Shown: positions 33,093-43,871, numbered from the stretch's first letter. The stretch is DNA of 64,000 nucleotides from Heracleum sosnowskyi (GCA_030848705.1 CM061237.1:85431910-85495909), one strand, 5' to 3'. Translations and numbers: made by a program. Notes: generated by a model from the letters alone, not told the origin.

Positions 33093-35909
33093 ATGAAACA
33101 AATACTGAAGCTGGGATATCAATCACAAAGGTCAAAGAAGACTAAGTTACGAGCTGTTAAGTTTGCTAGAGTGAATCCAACAAATACTGAAGCTGGGATA
33201 TCAAACACTGATGATATGCCTCAGAAGAGAAGATTAAAGAAAAGAAGAGCCAATAGGGCAAAGTCTGATGATGTTGATGAGGAGAGTGAAGCTGATGATG
33301 AAACTCTTCATCAAAGGAAACGAAGACTGGTAGCAGCACATTTATTTGGTGCTGAGAATGTTTCTTCAAAAGTTGATGAAGCTCCTGAAGTTTTTGTTCA
33401 GGAGGATGCTGAAAATGTTGAAGCAGTCTCTGTGTCTGATATGGCAAATGCTGAAACAGAGGCTGAGGTTTTTGAACAAGATTTTAATGCTGATTTTGAA
33501 ATGGAAAATGTTCTTGAAGCACATCCTGCTGTCAGTGTTTGTGACACTGAGGATGTGGCAGCTGATCAAGCCACTCTGGTACTTGAAGAATCAATGGAAA
33601 CTCATACAGAGATTCTCTCTGTCACCAATCAGATTCCTGAATTGGGTGAAGAGGTTGATCAGGCAACAAAATCTGTCTCTTCTGAGCAGATTGTTGAAAA
33701 TGTTGAGAAAGCTGAGGTTGTTCCAGCAGTAGAAGTAGAGAAGATTTTAAATGAAGCTACAGGAGAGAATTGTGTTGAAGCAGAGGTTTTTCCAACAAAC
33801 TCTGAAAGTCTTAAGGTTCATGTGGAAGACAATGATGAATTGTTGCTTGAGGCTCTACAACAGTCGGTTGTTGAGGTTGTTCACAGAGAAGCAGAGTTAG
33901 TTGCAAATCTAAACTCTGAAACTCCTGAAGCTGTACAGCAAGTTATTCTAGTTGCTGAGGAAAATCAAGAAGACAATGCAGCAAATTCTGATGATAGTAT
34001 AGATGCTCATTCTAATCCTGATATACAGGTTGAATTATCAGAAGATGTAGACTCTGATACTGTAAGAGAAGCAAATCGTGCTAATGCTGAGTACTTTCAA
34101 GATATGTACTTCAAGAACTGGGCAGATGCTGATTGTGTTTTTTCTGCTCAGAGGGCTGCTGATTTTGTTAATCAGTCTATCAAAACCATTTCATCTTCTG
34201 ATGTTATTACAAGTCTAAAGGCCACTGTGATTCAAATTAAATCTCTTCACAACAGATTTGATGAGTCTCATAAGGAGGTCACTGCTTTGAGGAATGAAGT
34301 TGGTATGAGAGATCTTACTCTGAAGAATGATAGATCTTACTACAATTCTATGTTTAAGAAGCAAGCTAAGGACTCTGATGAAATTCAGAAGAGGCTTGGG
34401 AAAGTTGAGGACAACCAGATTGCTATGTCTGCCCAACTGACTTCAATTTCTACTGCAATTGAGTTACTGACATCAGTACTACTTTCTGATGATGTCAAAA
34501 AGGGGGAGAGTGTACCAAGTGACAAATGCAAAGACACTCAAACTCTGAGACGGAGGGATGATGGTAATGATGGTGGAAACAAGGGAGATGGAAAGAGTTT
34601 AAGATTAAATTCTGTTAGAAGACTACCAAGATCAAACTCTGATAGAAGATCAAACTCTGGTAAGGGAAATGCAAACTCTGCCAGTGGTTCAAAACTCAAA
34701 AGTTTGATAATCTCTGATAAGCCTACCACAGATGAGGAAATTGCTACTAAAATGTTTTTAGAAGAGCATGGTGGTGAGGTAACAGTTGAGGATTATGATG
34801 CTGAATTAAGAGTGTTAAATGAAGAGCACCAGAAGAAAATGGAAGCTGGTACTTATACAAAGAAAGGTAAAGCTCCAAGGAGAAAAGAGATAGGAATATC
34901 TATTAAAGATAATGTAAACTCTGATCAAAGTTTGCAATACTCAAGGAGACCTACTATTGCAAGGAATGACAAAGGAAAAGGTAAACTGGTAGAAGAAGAA
35001 CAGTTACCAAAGAAGATTTATTCAACCTCTGACATTGCTCAAGTTGAATCAAGGATAAACAAATCAACCTCTGACGTTGCGCATGTTGATATTTCTACTA
35101 AAATTGTGACAACCTCTGACAAGGCTCAAGTTGTACAAACTCAACTCAAAGGTTTCTTAAGACCTGTACTTTCTGAAACTCTGACATTAGAACCTGTGGA
35201 TTTTTCTCAAACCAGGACAGTACATGGAAAACAATCTTATGACAAGTCTGGTTTAGGTTCACACAGAGAGAAGAGGATAAATAACAGTCCAATGGATCAA
35301 ACATCACTGGCAGAACCTGGTGTTGGGGTTACTCAAGAGAGTCTTGACAAGCTAGAGTCTGTTCAGTTAATTTATCATAAGGGACTTAGGAAGGACTTTC
35401 TGTTATACTTCATGGCTGATGGCAGAGTATACAGAATAGGTGAAAATGATATACACTTGAAAATGGCTGAAGAGTTAGAATATGTCTTATATCTACTCAA
35501 AGTCAGAAATCAAAGGACTCAAAATGCTGCTGAAGTTTTGAGAGGAAGGATGATGAGAGCAAAGGTTCTCAGTGGTGCTAAAATTACAAGTGCTTACATT
35601 CCTAAGTACAAAGATGCTCATGGAAATCTTGTTGAGATGAGAAGAAATAGTGCAAAGCTCTCTACAGCTCTTGGAATAAAGGTGTTGGAATTCAATTTGG
35701 AATCTGACAAAGCCTTTATAATAAGGTTGGGCAATGATATGAGAAGAAACATCATATATTCTCTGAGGGCTGCCATATATCAAACTGATGAAAGTGATCC
35801 AGAATTGAAGGAGCTGAAAGAGATTATGATTGCTGAGCTAGAGAGAGCTGAAAGAAGATTGCTTACAGACTATATCAGGACAGTGCCTGATATTCAAGAA
35901 ATCAAATAA
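33093..35909 (+). CDS. Intact 938-residue extra ORF of a SIRE-like copia (envelope-like position)
   Basis: Open from 33093 to the TAA at 35907-35909, and followed 144 bp later by a PPT and LTR, which places it as the ORF between pol and the 3' LTR of SIRE-like copia. Visible parts: basic N-terminal stretch (QKRRLKKRRANRAK), a long Glu/Val/Ala-rich acidic region to about residue 330, a helical/coiled-coil segment (ITSLKATVIQIKSLHNRF, VEDNQIAMSAQL) around 370-470, a Ser/Lys/Arg-rich linker, three short repeats of the type TSDxAxV around 645-690, and a charged C-terminal domain (ELEYVLYLLKVRNQRTQNA, RRNIIYSLRAAIY). No signal peptide or membrane span is visible, so an envelope role is not supported. 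The first ATG may be secondary, because an 82 bp period duplication spans 33099-33205 in different frames. The rest of the element is missing upstream. Confidence 0.7.
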   Translation: MKQILKLGYQSQRSKKTKLRAVKFARVNPTNTEAGISNTDDMPQKRRLKKRRANRAKSDDVDEESEADDETLHQRKRRLVAAHLFGAENVSSKVDEAPEVFVQEDAENVEAVSVSDMANAETEAEVFEQDFNADFEMENVLEAHPAVSVCDTEDVAADQATLVLEESMETHTEILSVTNQIPELGEEVDQATKSVSSEQIVENVEKAEVVPAVEVEKILNEATGENCVEAEVFPTNSESLKVHVEDNDELLLEALQQSVVEVVHREAELVANLNSETPEAVQQVILVAEENQEDNAANSDDSIDAHSNPDIQVELSEDVDSDTVREANRANAEYFQDMYFKNWADADCVFSAQRAADFVNQSIKTISSSDVITSLKATVIQIKSLHNRFDESHKEVTALRNEVGMRDLTLKNDRSYYNSMFKKQAKDSDEIQKRLGKVEDNQIAMSAQLTSISTAIELLTSVLLSDDVKKGESVPSDKCKDTQTLRRRDDGNDGGNKGDGKSLRLNSVRRLPRSNSDRRSNSGKGNANSASGSKLKSLIISDKPTTDEEIATKMFLEEHGGEVTVEDYDAELRVLNEEHQKKMEAGTYTKKGKAPRRKEIGISIKDNVNSDQSLQYSRRPTIARNDKGKGKLVEEEQLPKKIYSTSDIAQVESRINKSTSDVAHVDISTKIVTTSDKAQVVQTQLKGFLRPVLSETLTLEPVDFSQTRTVHGKQSYDKSGLGSHREKRINNSPMDQTSLAEPGVGVTQESLDKLESVQLIYHKGLRKDFLLYFMADGRVYRIGENDIHLKMAEELEYVLYLLKVRNQRTQNAAEVLRGRMMRAKVLSGAKITSAYIPKYKDAHGNLVEMRRNSAKLSTALGIKVLEFNLESDKAFIIRLGNDMRRNIIYSLRAAIYQTDESDPELKELKEIMIAELERAERRLLTDYIRTVPDIQEIK

Positions 35910-36039
35910 AGTCTGACTGTAAGTTTTTAAAGTTTTCTGTTCTAAGTTAAAATTAAACTCTGTTATGATTAAACACTGCATTTGTTATATGTTTTGACAT
36001 CATCAATTATCTGTTTAACTTGTACATTTTTTTTTGCAC

Positions 36040-36053
36040 AAGTTGGGGGAGAT
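36040..36053 (+). promoter_or_regulatory. Polypurine tract before the 3' LTR
   Basis: AGTTGGGGGAGAT abuts the LTR start, the same GGGGGAGAT core as the other SIRE-like elements in the window. Confidence 0.75.
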
Positions 36054-36571
36054 TGTTAGATATAATTACTGATGTTTGTTTAATCAGTGTTTAAGTAACA
36101 GGTACTGTTCAGAGTTTAGTCTGAAGTACTTATCAGAGTTTACATGGAAGCCGGTCAGAGTTTGTTAAAGTCTGACAGGGTGAAAGTCGATTTAGCTGTC
36201 GGTGTATATTATGAAGATTCTAGAAGCAATATATTCTGAAGATGGAAAGAAGCAGAATATATTGATACAGCTAAGGAGACTGGACAGAGGACTGAAGCAA
36301 TTCTAATTGATTACAATTGTATAGCTAATTTGTAGGAGTATCAATTAGAGATTGATTGTAACTGTGTATTATATAAACACAGATAGGTTATCCCTAGAAG
36401 GGACGCGATTATTGAAAATATTATTCTTGTAACCTAGTAGCTCTTTGTGATTCATTAACATCACTAAGAGAGAATTATTTAATATAATTCAGTTTGTTGA
36501 TTTACAAACTTGTGCTCTTAATTGTTCTTCTCATACATATATTGATTATATATTGTGTATTCGGCCTAACA
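36054..36571 (+). repeat. 3' LTR (518 bp) of the truncated copia
   Basis: TGTTAGATATAATTACTG ... CGGCCTAACA. A TATA-type TTATATAAAC lies near 36369. It contains three TCAGAGTTT copies between 36110 and 36165. Homologous to the solo LTR at 56848-57340. Confidence 0.85.
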
Positions 36572-36574
36572 TAA

Positions 36575-36900
36575 TACACTGGAATTCGTGGTCAAATGTT
36601 AATGATGAAGCCTCTTCCTTCGTTGAGACAGGCTTACTTTTTGTTGTTGCAAGAAGAAAGTCAACGAGATTGTACAGTTGGATGTATTCTTCCTGAACAG
36701 ACTCTAGCTTGTCAAGACTCTAGCCATTTGTACCATGCAAGAAAGTGTTCACAAACTCCTCTACTATTTCTGTGTCTGAATTTTGTCAAATGTCTGGACA
36801 CTCCAAGGACAAATGGGTTTGCATCTATATGGGTATCCGGAATGGCATAAATTGTATGGCAAACCAAATTCAAATGTGTAAAGTTCCGCATCTTTTTCCT
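36575..36900 (+). pseudogene. gag: Remnant of a different copia gag
   Basis: Encodes GIRGQMLMMKPLPSLRQAY and LLLQEESQRD, then, after decay, FCQMSGHSKDK and, one frame over, GYPEWHKLYGKPNSN. This is the C..C..GH....C plus HGYPxWHKLYGK pattern of plant copia Gag zinc knuckles. At least one frameshift (in the knuckle) is needed. It starts directly after the LTR at 36571 and has no pol after it. Confidence 0.75.
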
Positions 36901-37180
36901 TATCTATATATTCTTTTCATCACAACCACATTCCATTTTGTTACACCCTCCGTCTATGGAGTAGTATACATGGAAACCAAGAAAATGTGTAAAATAATGA
37001 GTAAAGTTAAATAAAAAATGGATAAAGTGCTGAGACCTATCAATATTTAATAATAAATTTGAGATAGTGGAGGAAAATAATGGGTGTAATGATATTTTAT
37101 ATTATTATAAAATAAATATAGTGGAGAAAAGTAGTGGGTATAATAGTGTATAATATTATTAAAAATTACTATTTTTGAAA

Positions 37181-37612
37181 TCTATACTATATTATTATAA
37201 GCAAACTAGCCGCTATTTGGTTGGTCGTTGGTACTTTAAATAACAACCGTTAGATTGAAAGATAGATAAAAGGAGAACCGTTGGATGTAATGTTAAAAGA
37301 ATATTTCTTTCTTGATATTCAAAATTCTCCCACGGGTTCAAGGTTCGAATCCCGTCAACAACATATTATTATTAAATATTTATATTACCTATTTTTCTAA
37401 GCTACATTCAGAAGTTCAAGATATTATTCTCGTTGACAATATATTAAAAATAATTATCATCAAAATACAAACAAATGCTTACAATAACATCATACATACA
37501 TTATTAATTTTTAAAAATTTATTTTCTTCTGATAAAATCATATAATCAAAATACAGATAGTAAGATTAAAAATTCTAAAATTCATCCGTGCATCGCACGG
37601 GTTATAGGCTAG
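37181..37612 (+). mobile_element. Non-autonomous Helitron, copy 1 of a head-to-tail pair
   Basis: 432 bp, 5' TCTATACTATATTATTATAA inserted after an A, 3' hairpin CCGTGCATCGCACGG (37586-37600) then GGTTATAGGCTAG. It contains a perfect pol III B-box-like GGTTCGAATCC at 37342-37352. No ORF of interest. Confidence 0.88.
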
Positions 37613-38044
37613 TCTATACTATATTATTATAAGCAAACTAGCCTCTATTTGGTTGGTCGTTGGTACTTTAAATAACAAACGTTAGATTGAAAGATAGATA
37701 AAAGGAGAACCGTTGGATGTAATGTTAAAAGAATATTTCTTTCTTGATATTCAAAATGCTCCCACGAGTTCAAGGTTCGAATCCCGTCAACAACATATTA
37801 TTATTAAATATTTATATTACCTATTTTTCTAAGCTACATTCATAAGTTCAAGATATTATTACCGTTGACAATATATTAAAAAAAATTATCATCAAAATAC
37901 AAACAAATGCTTACAATAACATCATACATACATTATTAATTTTTAAAAATTTGTTTTCTTCTAATAAAATCATATAATCAAAATACATATAGTAAGATTA
38001 AAAATTCTAAAATTCATTCGTGCATCGCATGATTTATAGACTAG
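37613..38044 (+). mobile_element. Non-autonomous Helitron, copy 2 of a head-to-tail pair
   Basis: Also exactly 432 bp, beginning TCTATACTATATTATTATAA directly after the CTAG of copy 1 and ending GACTAG before a T. It differs from copy 1 at roughly 16 positions by eye, including a weakened hairpin. The B-box-like site is at 37774-37784. Confidence 0.88.
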
Positions 38045-38113
38045 TATATAGAAATGAGAAGGAAATCCTAAAATAAAAATTGTATAAAAATGAATGGGAC
38101 AGAGGGAGTAGTA

Positions 38114-39440
38114 TTTTTGAAAGTGTTGTTTACAATAGTACTTAATCAACTCCGACAACATTGGGCTCTTTAATCATTTTATGGAGAATTTAAAACTAAA
38201 GTTATCTCAAAAATATTATCTGTTGTTGGAGGAATTTCGTAACAACACGAATCGGAGGTTTGCCGGAATAGTAGAGCGATTTTGTATGTATGTGACTGTT
38301 TTAGGGGTTTAGGGTTTATGAAAATATTGGGGGCTGGACTTGGGAGGTGTCTCGATTTGTCTCGTATATCGGATCTCTTTTGCCAAGATGCATGCGTAAC
38401 AATTTATATTGGATCAAGCACATGCAGTTCTGTGCAATTGTGTTTATCCCTGAGAGACTTTAGGGATAAACTTTGCTAATGTGGGAAATTACAGATTTTA
38501 TCTTGCATTATCTTGGCATTGTGATATCTTCCTGATTTGAAGGATATCGTTTGGAGATATTTTTCGTTATTCGTTGATTGCGATTGATTCTTTCCTCGTT
38601 TCAAAGAGAGGATATTACTTAGTGGTTAAGCAATTAATTATTAATCTGAATTAATAATTATTAAACAGAGAAATTTGGACTATACCAAAATGTGGCATAA
38701 CATTATCTAATTTTCTTTGGTTAGATAATTTCAAAAATATTGTGTACCTCTATATGGGGATGCCATTTATGATGGCTTGTTGATCATTTTTGGTGGTATT
38801 TTGGGTCCTATTGGACTTTCTTATGTGTCTAATCAAAGGGTTTATATTAGTATTTTTAGGATTTATATTCTTTGTTTATTTTAATATTAGTTGAGAGATA
38901 TCATACTTAATGAGGTTTTTTCTTGCTATTTTTTCAGGTGCGAAGACAATGAGAAGTCTCTTTCGGACATTAAAGTTTTATTATCTAAATTTTCGGGGAC
39001 ATCCATGCATGCCCGTCGCAAGATGATAAACTTTCTTGAATGAAAGATACTAAACCTTTTTTCCGATTTTCTCCAATATTGTATTTCGATACAATTCAAA
39101 TTCAGGTACAGAATGTACACCCTGACCAAAAAATAACTAAAGTTATCTCTAACAGATTCCTAACTCCTCCTCAAATATTTAAGAGCATCCCTAATAATTT
39201 TTTATTTTGAGCTCCTAAATCAAATTTTGAGAAGAATTCTTTAAAACCAGGCTCCAAGAAATTTCTAACTCTTTCTCAAATAATTAGAAGTCAATTCATT
39301 CTCCTTGTTTCTAAGAGTCACTCTGCTCTTCTTATATTTTTCAATCTCTTTCGATACTAATGCACATTTCTAATTTTTAACTTTTTAGCAACATCATTTT
39401 TCTTTATCTCTTCTAAATTTGAGTGCATTTAGTAATAAAA
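38114..39440. other. Unannotated intergenic sequence
   Basis: No gene, LTR or clear repeat recognised. It is less AT-biased around 38220-38480, with short frames that show no domain. A stretch near 39180-39330 (AAGAGCATCCCTAATAA ... GGCTCCAAGAAATTTC) looks like a worn MITE but has no paired terminal repeats I can confirm. Confidence 0.4.
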
Positions 39441-39442
39441 TG

Positions 39443-39920
39443 TGATAATACGAGTGGTTGAAGTTTAAATGCGGTGATTAATACTTAAATTTATATTATT
39501 CCATATATATTTAGTATTTAGTATTTATATGTATATAGTGTAACGGGTGTCGACTCAAGAAAATATAACACAAAACTGGCATAAAAATATGTAAATAAGT
39601 TTTTTTTTATTGTTTATGTATTTTACTTTGTAAAGTATTTGTGTTCACTATTGATCAGCATATAATGTCTAGGAATATTTAATAAATTTGTAATTTTTTT
39701 GATAATATGAGTTGTTGAAATTTTAATGCGGTGGTTAATACTTAAATTTATATTATTGCATATTTTTAATATTTTTTTTATTTATATGTATATAGTGTAA
39801 CGGGTGTCGGCTCAAGAAAATATAACATAAAATTGGCATAAAATATATATAAATAGGTTTTTTTAATTATTTATGTATTTTACTTTGTAAAATATTGTGT
39901 TTACTATTTATATTATATTT
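39443..39920. repeat. Two direct repeats of about 215 bp
   Basis: Copy 1 about 39443-39660 and copy 2 about 39703-39917. Both have GTTGAA..TT(A)AATGCGGT, TAATACTTAAATTTATATTATT, GTATATAGTGTAACGGGTGTCG and ATGTATTTTACTTTGTAAA. They are non-coding; family not recognised. Confidence 0.75.
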
Positions 39921-40416
39921 CATATTTTTTTTCTTTATTGTTTTCTTAAATAGTTAATATTTAAAATTTTACAAAAAATTATTATAGGAAGCGCTGCTTA
40001 GTCAACTCGTACTTATATAAAAGAGAAGACGAGTGCGGTGAGGTGACGCCTCTCAAATCGTTTCGTTCTATTTTTCTAATTTTCTCAAAATTTTGAATTA
40101 TTAATATTAAAAATTCGAAAATATCTTAATTGTCTTTAAAATCTTTAATAATTGTGAAAACTAAATATACAATTTTAATATTCTTGCGTTATAAATATTT
40201 ACTATTGGAGAAACGAAATATACAATTTTAATATTCTCCTAAATATTTTATTATAAAATATCTCAATTGTCTTTTAAATCTTTACTAATGGAGCAAACTA
40301 AATGTACAATTTTAATATTCTTGGCTTTAAAATCTTTAATAATGGAGGAAACTAATTAAAGATATAATTTTCATATTCTCCTAAATTATTTATTTGTAAA
40401 TATGCTTACTAACATA

Positions 40417-40685
40417 CTCCCTCCGTCCCATCCATTTTTTTACGCTTTCCTGTTTGGGATATCCCATCCATTTGTTTATATTCCAAAACTTTCCAAAAAT
40501 AGTAAAATTTTATAATATAAAAATCAACTACTTCCACTATTTTTCTCCACTTTACTTACTTTATACCTTAAATATTGACGAGTCCCACCACTTTACTCAT
40601 TTTTCCTACTTTTATCCTACTTTACTTATATTCTTTGACCTCCGTGCCCAACCCAAATGTAAACAATTGGACGGGACGGAGGGAG
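40417..40685. mobile_element. Stowaway-like MITE
   Basis: 269 bp with terminal inverted repeats CTCCCTCCGTCCCATCCA and TGGACGGGACGGAGGGAG flanked by TA on both sides. Non-coding. Confidence 0.9.
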
Positions 40686-40782
40686 TAGAAAACTAAATAT
40701 ATTATCTTAATATTCTCTTAAATTTTCAATGTAAGTCAAAGCTTAATTTTCTCAATTTTTTGAATTATTAATATTAAAAGTG

Positions 40783-40998
40783 AGTAATGCTAGAGAACCC
40801 AAACAAATCTCTCAAAAAATAACCCAAATGATGTGGTGTGACACATGACACATTCACATTGTGATTTGGGGCACATATGTATGCACACGGGGTTTCTTTT
40901 TTTATTATTAGGTAAGTTACCAATTAAATAGATGACACATAAGCATTTTGTACAAATTATGGGAGAAATTTTGGGTTCTCTTGAATTTTTCATATTAA
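40783..40998. mobile_element. MITE of the AGAGAACCCAAA family
   Basis: Left end TAATGCTAGAGAACCCAAAC and right end ATTTTGGGTTCTCTTG are inverted repeats. The same left-end word occurs at 61028 (TAATGCTAGAATACTCAAC) and its inverse near 63370-63395. The superfamily is not assigned; exact ends are uncertain by a few bases. Confidence 0.7.
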
Positions 40999-42057
40999 AA
41001 ATTCAAAAATATCTCAATTGTCTTTAAAATCTTTACTAATGAAGGAAACTAAATATATAATTTTAATATTCTCCTAAATTTTTTATTAGAAAATATCTAA
41101 ATTGCCTTTTTAATCTTTATGAATGGAGCAAACTAAATATACAATTTTAATATTCTTGCCTTTAGAATCTTTACAAATGGAGGAAACTAAAGATACAATT
41201 TTCATATTCTCCTAAATTATTTATTTGTAAATGTACTTACTAACATAGAAAACTAAATATATTATCTTAATATTCTCTTGAATTTTCTATTTAAGTCGAA
41301 GCTTAAAATTTTGAAAAATCAATATATACTTATATAAAGGAGAAGACGGGGCGGTGAGGTGACAAATATCTCAAATTATCTCAATCTATTTTTCTATTCT
41401 TCTTAAAGTTTTGAATTAGTAAATAAATTAAATGTTGAGTATGAGTTTCACTTGAAGATAATATAGAGGGGGGTGAATATATTATCAGACGTTTCTTTGA
41501 TTATCTTCGTTTTGATTCGACTTTTAATGTAGCTTAAATCTTGTTTGTTGTGAACTAAATAATGCGGAATGAAACAACACACAAATTCACTTTTAACCAA
41601 ATGTTGTATTAGATAGAAAGGTGCTACAAACTGTGAATTCGAAATAGAATTCTCAGCTTCGTTTTTCTCAAAGAGATACAACTTGAATGATTGTGAAAAA
41701 CTTACAAATAAAAATAAGGAAGTTGTGTATTTATAAAACTACAGACATCTTAGTTTTACAAAACTGATAATGGACAAAAAGGTATCCAAACTTTGTTTAT
41801 ACCATTTTAGTGAAAGTTGACATCTTGTGAACTTTGTTTTGTCTTATGTACTGCCAAATCCCTATCTTCAGCTATTTCCTTTGACTGTCTCTCTAAGCTT
41901 TTTTGTAGACTTTCCATGTGCATACTGCAACTGATTGTGACAAATGCATATGCATTGGTTTGATCTTGATCCACGTTCTCAAAACTTTTGTCTGTTGTTA
42001 ATTCAAAATTCTGCTAAGTTCCCATTCGATATCTTATAGATCCTTGGTTCAACAACT

Positions 42058-42366
42058 TGACTTCTCGAAGCAGTGTAGACTGACTTCTCGAATGAAATTC
42101 TCCAAACAGTATAATACCACTTCTCGAATTAGTTATCTTTCACTTCTCGAACCAGTATCAGTAGAACTTCTCGAATCAGTATATTAACTTCTGAAATCAT
42201 GATATCTCGAATCAGTGCTTTTGACTTCACTTATTAAGACATATTGAATTTGTTCATTTCTTCACTTCTCGAACCAATATACTTGACTTCTCGAATCTTC
42301 ATGCTTAGCACTTCTCGAATGGATGACTTCTCGAATCAGTATATTTGACACTTCTCGAATCATTAC
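42058..42366. repeat. CTTCTCGA motif array in solo LTR 1
   Basis: Ten CTTCTCGA copies plus a TATCTCGA variant in about 310 bp, most as (G/C)ACTTCTCGAATCAGTATA-like units. The minus-strand TATA box GTTTTATAAATAC is at 41728-41740. Confidence 0.85.
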
Positions 42367-42597
42367 TTAGACAAATATCATCCTTCAATACTGCAACTCA
42401 TTTATTCCTCACCGTCTTCAAATGTCTTGAGGCATGATTTTGAGATCTTCTTCCAAGTCATATTTAGAACTTATTACAGAGTTACATACATTGAAGTTAC
42501 AAAGTATAAAACCTTTAGGAACAAAGAGATCCCCGGGTTAAAGGGTCAAGTAAATGACACAAAGTGACACAATACTATAGGCTTGTTATTTATATGT

Positions 42598-43871
42598 TGT
42601 TAGATATGATTATCACTAAGAAACTAGACAGAGGGGGGGTGAATGGATAGTTTGAATGTTTTTCGTTTTCTTGAAACTAAAAAGCTGTGTTAGATTGTGT
42701 TGTATGAAAATGCGGAATCAAATAAACAAGACACGCACAATCACTTTAATATACTCTGTATTAAGTAAATCAAATACTACAGCTTCCAAAATTTCACAAG
42801 TGAAATTCTGGCTTCTAAACAAGAACAATGTTTTCTTGTTTTCTTACAGAGAAAAGAGTGCTTGAATATTTCTGTGTATATCTCTCTTACAACTAACACT
42901 AGGGTGTGCACAATATATATATCCTATACAAACTGGTGCATACTCCTATTTACACAGCTACTCCTAACTGTAACTCCCACTTGTTCTCCCATAAGAGGTT
43001 AACTGTGTCAGGAAGGACCACTTGCTTTCTGTTGTCCTATCCCGTATCTGTAGCTGCTTATCTCTATTCTTTCTCTCCAAGTTTTATTGTAGATTTGCCA
43101 TCTGTCTTTGGACCACTTAACCATAACAGATGCTCCAGTATTTGTCTCCTTTGAACTTTGAATTTGTACCTTGATTTGTCTTGTTGTAGATCGTCTAAGT
43201 GTTGACATCGTGAACTCCAACATACTCCTTATTCTGTGACTTGTCGACATAGAGCATTGGAGACATTGCTATATGAGGACTTTGCGATATGAGCATTTTA
43301 GGAGTATGCGATATGGCATATTTCTGACTTCACGATATAGCCTTTTTGAGGACTTCATGATCTAGCCTTTTTGACGACTTCACGATCTAGCCTTTTTGAG
43401 GACTTCACGATCTAGTACAATCTGACTTTGCGATCTCAACACTTCACGACATGAGTCTTGAAGACTTCACGACATAGTTCATTTTGGACTATGCGATCTC
43501 AGTACTTCACAACATGGAAATTTGGGACTTCACGACATAGCTCATTCTGACTTCACGATATAGGGACTTAGAAAAATTTCTGCAACTTATTTCTTCAAGG
43601 CCTTGTTCACTTCCATCCTGCTGTATGAACAATTTGAACTTCTACCAGGACAATTATTCCATGGTCTATGTACATTCTAGGTGCAAGAAACTTACTAAGC
43701 TCATTATAACTTTGAGCATACAGAATAAAGCTAAGTACATGAAAACAAGACAAGTACAATGGAGACCTATACTATATCCCAGTGATAAACTTCACTAGGT
43801 CATGTAGAGTGACATAGTCACAATGTGTAGGCTTGTTAATAGTGGTATTCAGACATGCCTTGAGCCTAACA
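42598..43871 (-). repeat. Solo LTR 2, nested in solo LTR 1
   Basis: 1274 bp on the plus strand from TGTTAGATATGATTATC to GAGCCTAACA, with TSD TATGT at 42593-42597 and 43872-43876. It shares the GGGGGGTGAATGG and ATGCGGAAT words with LTR 1. The minus-strand TATA-like GGATATATATATT is at 42912-42924. Confidence 0.9.
43240..43566. repeat. ACTTCACGA motif array in solo LTR 2
   Basis: About seven ACTTCACGA copies and two one-base variants, with (T)TGCGATAT/TGCGATCT words interspersed; several units read GACTTCACGATCTAGCC. About 320 bp upstream of the TATA-like box. Confidence 0.85.

Larger units (their letters stand above)
36944..38108. mobile_element. Stowaway-like MITE split by two Helitrons
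   Basis: The left end CACCCTCCGTCTATGG after TA (36942-36943) and the right end GGGACAGAGGGAG before TA (38109-38110) are the CTCCCTCCGTCCC-type terminal inverted repeats of plant Stowaway MITEs. The MITE sequence is 36944-37180 and 38045-38108, about 300 bp in all; the rest is the Helitron pair. Confidence 0.8.
40010..41427. repeat. Tandem ~60-80 bp AT-rich units, Helitron-like
   Basis: Units around AACTAAATATACAATTTTAA and TATTCTCCTAAATT with CTTTAAAATCTTTA(A/C)TAATGGAG recur about ten times and resume after the nested LTRs at 43908-44220. Starts at 40013 and 41329 share ACTTATATAAA(A/G)GAGAAGACG and GCGGTGAGGTGAC, suggesting two related element starts. Two MITEs are inserted in it. Confidence 0.6.

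Noticed and set aside
37342..37352. tRNA gene
   Set aside because: Only the B-box/T-arm part is present. No acceptor stem or A box at proper spacing was found, and it lies inside Helitron copies.
38282..38479. 65-codon frame with several cysteines
   Set aside because: No start context, splice signal or family resemblance; short for a real gene in unannotated intergenic DNA.
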